A DNA stretch of 64,000 nt from Rhizobium album. Lineage in GTDB: Bacteria > Pseudomonadota > Alphaproteobacteria > Rhizobiales > Rhizobiaceae. The position numbers were made by a program, and so were the translations under genes. Below are positions 58,945 through 64,000 of the stretch, one piece after another. Every line of letters begins with the position of its first letter. Within the stretch, counting starts at the first letter, position 1. The stretch spans positions 1 to 64,000 of the forward strand of contig NZ_QFBC01000011.1 in assembly GCF_003122325.1 (NCBI RefSeq). Reading direction: 5' to 3'. The notes beneath the pieces are model-generated. The model was not told the origin of the DNA and searched no databases. It saw only the letters and a program-made list of their open reading frames with translations.

Positions 58945-60225
58945 ATGGAAGGTCATTTTATAACGACGCCATTCGGCGCGCGTTCGATGTCGCTTGCCAT
59001 GTTTGCAGCCCAGGCTGCCGTGCAAGACATCGAACCCGGCCGCTCGGTCGACAAGTGGAAGCTGTTTCGCCAACTGTGCGAGGCGCGACCATTGCTCGGT
59101 ATTTCGGATCGGGCGCTGGCGGTGCTGAACGCACTGCTGACGTTCTATCCCAGGCCGGAGCTTGCGGAAGAACACGGGTTGGTGGTTTTCCCCTCCAACA
59201 ATCAGCTGTCGCTACGGGCGCATGGCATGTCAGACACGACGCTACGCCGGCATCTGGCCGCCCTCGTCGATGCCGGTCTGCTGCTGCGAAAGGACAGTCC
59301 GAACGGCAAGCGATATGCGCGGCAGGACAGGGCAGGCGAAGCCAGGGAAGCCTTCGGTTTCTCGCTGGCGCCGTTGCTCGCACGGGCCGACGAGATCGAG
59401 GCGATTGCCGAAGAGGTGATCGCCGAGCGTCTGGCGTTGCAGCGTTTGAAGGAAAGGCTTTCCATCTGCCGGCGCGACGTGACGAAACTGATCGAGACCG
59501 CCATGGAGGAGCGTGCAGTGGGGGACTGGGAGCAGCGTTTCGAGGAGTTTCGGCGCATTGGCCTTCTCCTGCCTCGCCGCGCTTCGGCACAAACCATCCG
59601 CGATTGCCTCGATGAATTGGAGCTATTCCGGCAGGAAATCGTCAACGATCTGGAATTGCTTGTGAATGTCAGAAAAATGAACGGCAATGAACGGCAAAAT
59701 GGACGGCAGATACATAATTCAAACCCACAATACCCATCTGAATCTGAAAATAGCTTCAGAAAAGAAGCTGAAACGTTGGTCGAGCATCAAGTGGACAGCG
59801 ATGGGGAAGAAACTGCCGTGCCCATGGACGGTTCAAGTAGGGTGTCAATAAGCGGCGGCAGACCAGTGGAAGGGCCTGTCCGCGCATTTCCGCTTGCGAT
59901 CGTCCTGCAGGCCTGCCCGGAGATTGAGGCTTATGGCCAGCAGGGTGTGATCGGCACATGGCGTGATCTGATGCAGGCGGCCGTGACGGTTCGGTCGATG
60001 TTGGGGGTCAGCCCCAGCGCCTATCAGGAGGCGTGCGAGGTGTTGGGGCCGGAAAATGCCGCCACCGTCATGGCCTGTATGCTGGAGAGGGCGCCGCATA
60101 TCCAGTCTGCCGGCGGTTATCTGCGTGAACTCGTCCGCAGGGCCGGGCAGGGCCAGTTTTCGGTCGGGCCGATGCTGATGGCACTGCTGCGTGCCCATGG
60201 CGGCGCAAGGCAACGCGCCGGATGA
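58945..60225 (+). CDS. repC: Plasmid replication initiator RepC
   Basis: The 426-residue protein belongs to the RepC family, with N-terminal DNA-binding part containing ALAVLNALLTFYPRPELAEEHGLVVFPSNNQLSLRAHGMSDTTLRRHLAALVDAGLL. The C-terminal part is separated by a low-GC linker (bases about 59660-59770) that normally contains oriV. The C-terminal GVSPSAYQEACEVLGPENAATVMACMLER with SAGGYLRELVRRA is conserved in RepC proteins. The start is ATG 58945. RepC alone initiates replication at the origin inside its own gene. It is complete, so the module should be functional. Confidence 0.96.
   Translation: MEGHFITTPFGARSMSLAMFAAQAAVQDIEPGRSVDKWKLFRQLCEARPLLGISDRALAVLNALLTFYPRPELAEEHGLVVFPSNNQLSLRAHGMSDTTLRRHLAALVDAGLLLRKDSPNGKRYARQDRAGEAREAFGFSLAPLLARADEIEAIAEEVIAERLALQRLKERLSICRRDVTKLIETAMEERAVGDWEQRFEEFRRIGLLLPRRASAQTIRDCLDELELFRQEIVNDLELLVNVRKMNGNERQNGRQIHNSNPQYPSESENSFRKEAETLVEHQVDSDGEETAVPMDGSSRVSISGGRPVEGPVRAFPLAIVLQACPEIEAYGQQGVIGTWRDLMQAAVTVRSMLGVSPSAYQEACEVLGPENAATVMACMLERAPHIQSAGGYLRELVRRAGQGQFSVGPMLMALLRAHGGARQRAG
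59679..59710 (+). repeat. Direct repeats in the A/T-rich repC segment, probable oriV core
   Basis: Three copies of TGRACGGCAR start at 59679, 59689 and 59701, followed by a strongly A/T-rich run to about 59770. In repABC plasmids oriV lies in a low-GC part of repC. The repeats may be RepC-binding iterons or simply codon repetition (NGNERQNGRQ); the base-level identity and 10/12-bp spacing favour a site. Confidence 0.5.
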
Positions 60226-60232
60226 TCAGGCT

Positions 60233-60604
60233 TTATGGTTTGCTGTCGTCTGGCACGCGGCGATGTTGTTGCAGCCAATCGAAATCAGCCGCCAGCGCTT
60301 GGTCCAGGGTCTGCTCCATATGACGGAAGCGTTTCAGCAGGTCTTCGCCGAATTCGGTCACGGCCGCACCGCCACCCTGCTTGCCGCCCCGTTGCGATTC
60401 GACGACCGGCAGGGTGAAAAGGTGGTTCATGGCGTCGACCAGCAGCCAGGCACGGCGATAGGACATGTCCATGGCGCGGCCGGCGGCGGAAATCGAACCC
60501 GTCTCCTTGATCAGCTCCAGCAGCTGCATCTTGCCGCGCCCGAGACGCTCTCCCGGGGGGAAGTCGATGCGCAGGATCGGTTTCAGGCGGGGAAGATCGG
60601 TCAT
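60233..60604 (-). CDS. ModE N-terminal-like winged-helix protein
   Basis: The protein is about 123 residues. The LysR-type winged helix of ModE is visible: GRGKMQLLELIKETGSISAAGRAMDMSYRRAWLLVDAMNHLFTLPVVES with RGGKQGGGAAVTEFGEDLLKRF. It lacks the two C-terminal molybdate-binding (MOP) domains of full ModE (about 260 residues), so it is a stand-alone regulator of the kind common in alpha-proteobacteria. ATG 60604 is used; TTG 60610 is in frame. It converges on repC with a seven-base gap. Whether it senses molybdate is unknown, but the Mo hydroxylase at 18264-21981 needs molybdenum cofactor. Confidence 0.85.
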   Translation of the reverse strand: MTDLPRLKPILRIDFPPGERLGRGKMQLLELIKETGSISAAGRAMDMSYRRAWLLVDAMNHLFTLPVVESQRGGKQGGGAAVTEFGEDLLKRFRHMEQTLDQALAADFDWLQQHRRVPDDSKP

Positions 60605-60673
60605 CGGCAAACTACTGTGTTGGGACGTTGTGCCTGATTCTAGCCAGCCGAGTTGCGCATGTATAGCCGCCGT

Positions 60674-62176
60674 CTATTCGCTCGGGCTTCCCGCCTGATA
60701 AAAACGCCTGGCGTCCGCCGTCAGTGCCTGCTGCGGGGCGGGATCGGTGTAGAACATGTGGCCGCCGCGATAGACCTTGAGTGCAGTCCTTCCTTCGGCA
60801 AGCGCCGAGGGCAGGTGATCGAGCACATATTTGCTGCTGCCATAGGGGGTGAGGGCATCGCTGTAGCCATGGGCGACCAGCAGCCTGAACGAAGGGATGA
60901 CCGCAAGCAGATCACGCAGGTCGCTGGTGGCGCTGGCGGTGGAGCGGGTCTCGCCACCCTGGCCACCGGCCCAGTCCCAGCGGCGATTGACGTCGTCCGA
61001 GAGCAGGCTGTAGGTCATCTCGGTCTGGAAACCAAGCTCGTGGCGGGCATAGCTGGCGAACGCGGCGGCATAGGCGCGGGTATAGCCGTCGAGCACCGGA
61101 TCATCGGCGTGATCGACAAGCGATTCGGGATAAGGATCGGCAACGGCCTGGCCGGCATCGTAGGGGCTGACCACCGAGCCGGATACCGATGTCTTGGTGT
61201 AGATATCGCCGAGGAAGCCGCGTGTCCTGGCGATGGTGTCGGCGGGAATGCCGGTCAGTTCGGCGAGCCGACGATAGAAGCTTCTGGCCTCCTCGCCTTT
61301 CGGTTCGGGGCCGGCGAGCTTTTGCATATATTCGCCCATCGCGAATTGTTCGGCATTGTTCACCGCCTCGACAGTGAAGACATTGCGGCGTTCGAGTTCC
61401 GCCGCGGCAAGCGAAGGAAGCTGCAATGCCGCGCCCAGGGGATAGTCGGTAGCGCCGAACAGCAGCTGGCCTTCGATGAGCGGCGACAGCATTACGATGC
61501 CGGCGACCAGGATGCCCTGATCCTTCTTGAGCGCGGACGCAACCTTGGCGGCGCGGAAACCGCCGTAGCTTTCCCCGAGCAGATATTTGGGCGAGGCCAG
61601 GCGGTCATTGCGCTGCACATAGAGCGAAATGACCTTGGCCAGGCTATCGGCATCCTGGCGAACGCCGTAAAAATTGCCGGCGGTTTCGCTGTCGCTCGCG
61701 CGGCTCCAGCCGGTGCCGACGGGATCGATCAGCACGAGATCGGTAAAATCGAGCCAGCTTTGCGGGTTGTCGGCAAGCGACGGCGTGGTGCCGCTTTTTG
61801 CCGCGGCATCGAACCGGACGATCCGCGGGCCGACGAGGCCGAGATGCAGATAGGCCGAAGCAGCGCCCGGCCCGCCGTTGAAAACGAAGGTGAGCGGCCG
61901 TTGCGATCCGCCATCCTTCGCGGTGTAGGCGGTATAGAAAATTTTTGCGGTGGGTTTGCCGTTCTGGCCGAACAGCGTCAGGGTGCCGGCCGTTGCCTGG
62001 TAGGTCAGCTTGCCTTTGGCCGTTTCCAGCACATGCTCCGTCTTTACGTCGTCGGGCAGCAGGGTCAGAATGCCGCCAGCCTCCGGGGCGTCTTGCGGCC
62101 CTTCCTGGGCGAGCACGGGCGGAATGGACAGAAAAACCAGAGCCGCCAGAACACAGGCGAAGCGCGAAAACAACAA
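60674..62176 (-). CDS. Peptidase S10 family serine carboxypeptidase
   Basis: The 500-residue exported protein has a signal peptide (LLFSRFACVLAALVFLSIPPVLAQ). The triad is Ser in LLGESYGGF, Asp in HGYSDALTPYGSS and His in YRGGHMFYTD. FVFNGGPGAASAYLHLGLVGP is the S10 oxyanion-hole segment. It should trim C-terminal residues from peptides in the periplasm. The start is TTG 62176, with GGGAGG eight bases upstream; no ATG fits better. It stands alone, between the ModE-like gene and the sugar importer genes on the same strand. Confidence 0.9.
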   Translation of the reverse strand: MLFSRFACVLAALVFLSIPPVLAQEGPQDAPEAGGILTLLPDDVKTEHVLETAKGKLTYQATAGTLTLFGQNGKPTAKIFYTAYTAKDGGSQRPLTFVFNGGPGAASAYLHLGLVGPRIVRFDAAAKSGTTPSLADNPQSWLDFTDLVLIDPVGTGWSRASDSETAGNFYGVRQDADSLAKVISLYVQRNDRLASPKYLLGESYGGFRAAKVASALKKDQGILVAGIVMLSPLIEGQLLFGATDYPLGAALQLPSLAAAELERRNVFTVEAVNNAEQFAMGEYMQKLAGPEPKGEEARSFYRRLAELTGIPADTIARTRGFLGDIYTKTSVSGSVVSPYDAGQAVADPYPESLVDHADDPVLDGYTRAYAAAFASYARHELGFQTEMTYSLLSDDVNRRWDWAGGQGGETRSTASATSDLRDLLAVIPSFRLLVAHGYSDALTPYGSSKYVLDHLPSALAEGRTALKVYRGGHMFYTDPAPQQALTADARRFYQAGSPSE

Positions 62177-62435
62177 GCGAAGATCCTCCCGTCGATTGAC
62201 ACGAGAGACAATCTAGGGCGTCGGTGCCGGTTGTCGAAGTCAATTCCTGTTGATGGCGATCAGGCGGCCGCGCGAACCCGCAGCGGCAGAGTGTCGACGA
62301 AATGGCGGACGATCCTGTTCAGTTGCTGGCGATCGACGGGAGACCTGGCCTAGATGGCAATACCTTGCGCCACCGTCAGGACCAGGCAATCGTGCCCGGA
62401 TCGACACCCTCGCTGAAATCACCTTCGGCGGCGGC

Positions 62436-63332
62436 CTATTCCTTCACCGCGCCGGTCATCGACGACACATAATAATCGACGAAGAAGGAATAGAGGATGA
62501 CGACCGGCAGCGAGCCGAACAGCGCCCCGGCCATCAGCGCCCCCCATTCGAACACGTCGCCGCGCACCAGTTCGGTCAGCACGCCGACCGGCACCGTCTT
62601 GTTTTCCGACGACTGGATGAAGGTGAGGGCATAGATGAATTCGTTCCACGACAGGGTGAAGGCGAAGATGCCGGCGGAAATCAGCCCGGGCACCGCCAGC
62701 GGCAGGATGATCTTGATCAGGATCTGCCAGCGGGTGGCGCCGTCCACCAGCGCGCTTTCCTCCAGCTCGAACGGGATGGAGCGAAAATAGCCCATCAGCA
62801 GCCAGGTGCAGAACGGGATCAGGAAGGTCGGATAGGTGAAGATCAGCGCCAGCTTGGAATCGTAGATGCCGAGCTTGAAGACGATGAAGGCCAGCGGAAT
62901 GAACAGGATCGACGGCGGCACCAGATAGGCGAGGAAGATCATCAGCCCGACCGGCCGCGAACCGGTGAACCGCACCCGCTCGATGGCGTAGGCGGCAAAT
63001 ACCGACGTGGCGAGCGACAGAATGGTCGATCCCACCGCGACCAGCATCGTGTTCCACAGCCAGCCCGGATAAGACGTCTCGAACAGCAGGTATTTGATGT
63101 GGTCGAGGGTCGGACTGACCACCCAGAACGGGCTGTAATTGTTGTAGTCGGTCAGCTGCGAGTTGGGCTTGATGGCAGTGATCGCCATCCAGTAGAATGG
63201 AAAGAGCAGCACGAAGACAAAAACCGCCATCGGCAGGTAGAGCAGCACGATCTTGCGCGGCAGGCGGTTGAGATAACTCATGCCCTCGGTCTTGTCGGTG
63301 AGGACATCGGGCTCGATTCTTGCGGTGGTCAT
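62436..63332 (-). CDS. Carbohydrate ABC permease (MalG/UgpE type)
   Basis: The 298-residue CUT1-family permease has six hydrophobic helices. The first is LPMAVFVFVLLFPFYWMAITAIKP. The EAA coupling loop is EESALVDGATRWQILIKIILPLAVPG, and the C-terminus is DYYVSSMTGAVKE. The N-terminus has a 25-residue soluble stretch before the first helix. It lies 16 bases after the MalF-type gene and pairs with it. Binding-protein and ATPase genes are presumably beyond the window end, and no ATPase lies on the downstream side. The gap to the S10 gene (62177-62435) has no recognisable gene. Confidence 0.92.
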   Translation of the reverse strand: MTTARIEPDVLTDKTEGMSYLNRLPRKIVLLYLPMAVFVFVLLFPFYWMAITAIKPNSQLTDYNNYSPFWVVSPTLDHIKYLLFETSYPGWLWNTMLVAVGSTILSLATSVFAAYAIERVRFTGSRPVGLMIFLAYLVPPSILFIPLAFIVFKLGIYDSKLALIFTYPTFLIPFCTWLLMGYFRSIPFELEESALVDGATRWQILIKIILPLAVPGLISAGIFAFTLSWNEFIYALTFIQSSENKTVPVGVLTELVRGDVFEWGALMAGALFGSLPVVILYSFFVDYYVSSMTGAVKE

Positions 63333-63348
63333 CGTCGCCTCCTTGATG

Positions 63349-64000
63349 TCAATCCTGCCCGCCCTGCTGCCATTTGCGGCGCTGCAGACCGAAAAAGCTG
63401 AACATGATGGCGGCGAGCAGGAAGGGGATCATCGCGACGGCAATCGCCGCGCCTTCACCCAGCTGGCCGCCGGGAATGCCGCGCTGGAACGACAGCGTGG
63501 CCATGAGATGGGTGGCGTTCACCGGTCCGCCTTTGGTTAGCACGTAGATCAGCTGGAAATCGGTGAAGGTGAACAGCACCGAAAAGGTCATGACCACGGC
63601 GATGATCGGCGTCAGCATCGGTAGCGTTACATGGCGGAACCGCTGCCAGTTGGTGGCGCCGTCGAGCGAGGCGGCCTCCTGCAACGAGGCGGGAATGGTC
63701 TGCAGCCCGGCGAGCAGCGAGATGGCGACGAAAGGAATGCCGCGCCAGACATTGGCGGCAATCACCGACAGGCGCGCATTGACGGCGTCGCCGAGAAAAT
63801 TGATCGGCTGGCTGATGAGCCCGAGCTGCATCAGCGACCAGGAAATGATGGAAAATTGCGCATCGTAGATCCACCAGAAGGCGAGGCCCGACAGCACGGT
63901 CGGCACCACCCAGGGCAGCAGGACGATCGCCCGGAAGAAGGATTTCCACGGCAGATGTTCGTTCAGCAGCAGCGCCAGCCAGAGGCCGAGCGCAAATTTC
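63349..64000 (-). CDS. Carbohydrate ABC permease (MalF/UgpA type), 5' end outside window
   Basis: The frame runs to the window edge without a start that suits the family, so the N-terminus lies beyond 64000. The visible 216 residues include LLLNEHLPWKSFFRAIVLLPWVVPTVLSGLAFWWIYD, NVWRGIPFVAISLLAGLQTIP, the EAA loop QEAASLDGATNWQRFRHVTLPMLTP, and a C-terminal PFLLAAIMFSFFGLQRRKWQ. It is the partner of the MalG-type permease at 62436 in a CUT1 sugar importer. Confidence 0.92.
   Translation of the reverse strand, partial: KFALGLWLALLLNEHLPWKSFFRAIVLLPWVVPTVLSGLAFWWIYDAQFSIISWSLMQLGLISQPINFLGDAVNARLSVIAANVWRGIPFVAISLLAGLQTIPASLQEAASLDGATNWQRFRHVTLPMLTPIIAVVMTFSVLFTFTDFQLIYVLTKGGPVNATHLMATLSFQRGIPGGQLGEGAAIAVAMIPFLLAAIMFSFFGLQRRKWQQGGQD

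Noticed and set aside
62177-62435. Possible gene remnant between the S10 peptidase and the sugar permease genes
   Set aside because: No frame shows a recognisable domain or a ribosome site; treated as plain intergenic DNA.
62380-62436. In-frame continuation of about 20 codons after the TAG of the MalG-type permease, suggesting readthrough
   Set aside because: The permease ends at the normal family C-terminus (SSMTGAVKE), and the extension has no recognisable feature; short open stretches after a stop are common in GC-rich DNA.
1-64000. tRNA, rRNA, CRISPR arrays, transposases or prophage genes
   Set aside because: I looked on both strands and found no convincing cloverleaf, spaced repeat array, transposase motif or phage structural gene.

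Overview
The window reads as part of a secondary replicon (megaplasmid or chromid) of a Rhizobiales bacterium of the Rhizobium/Agrobacterium/Ensifer/Shinella type. The grounds are a complete repABC replication and partition module with a parS-like site and a counter-transcribed RNA, high GC content, RIME-like rhizobial palindromic repeats, and dense ABC-importer and catabolic operons, each with its own local regulator. Genus and species cannot be fixed from the sequence alone.

Layout. 1-540: end of an alpha/beta hydrolase. 595-4971: a pentose unit (transketolase, xylulokinase-like FGGY kinase, convergent GntR/HutC repressor); the tkt leader and the gntR leader share a 16-bp near-identical operator candidate. 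5277-5798: DUF1269 protein. 5882-11594: IclR regulator divergent from a polar amino acid ABC importer, a RidA protein and a SelA/DgaE-like PLP enzyme. 11672-11779: RIME-like element. 11852-17487: LuxR regulator, flavin-dependent monooxygenase, FMN reductase, an alpha/beta-hydrolase-cupin fusion and an MFS carrier, which looks like an oxidative catabolic cluster of unknown substrate. 17554-18081: DUF992 protein.

18264-30011 (minus strand): an eleven-gene operon-like array. It encodes PxpA, a free biotin carrier protein, biotin carboxylase, PxpB and PxpC (together a split urea-carboxylase/5-oxoprolinase-like system), a TorT/RbsAC-type importer, and a three-subunit molybdenum hydroxylase. A divergent LysR gene follows. 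My reading is import of an N-heterocycle, hydroxylation to a lactam, and ATP/biotin-dependent ring opening. This is the best candidate for an undescribed system in the window. 31218-40127: a rare-sugar operon (RbsABC-type importer, tagatose-3-epimerase-like enzyme, FGGY ketose kinase, class II aldolase) with a divergent LacI gene and a clear LacI-type operator.

40133-43847: gamma-glutamyltransferase, AlkC-like DNA repair protein, tyrosine-phosphatase-like protein. 43854-48767: LysR regulator divergent from a valine-catabolic operon (acyl-CoA dehydrogenase, 3-hydroxyisobutyryl-CoA hydrolase, 3-hydroxyisobutyrate dehydrogenase, enoyl-CoA hydratase). 48966-56369: Liv-type importer with a GMC oxidoreductase, divergent from a LysR gene that is a paralogue of the previous one. 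56445-60225: repABC. 60233-62176: a short ModE-like wHTH protein and an S10 serine carboxypeptidase. 62436-64000: two permeases of a MalFG-type sugar importer, the second cut by the window end. I saw no tRNA, rRNA, CRISPR array or transposase gene.
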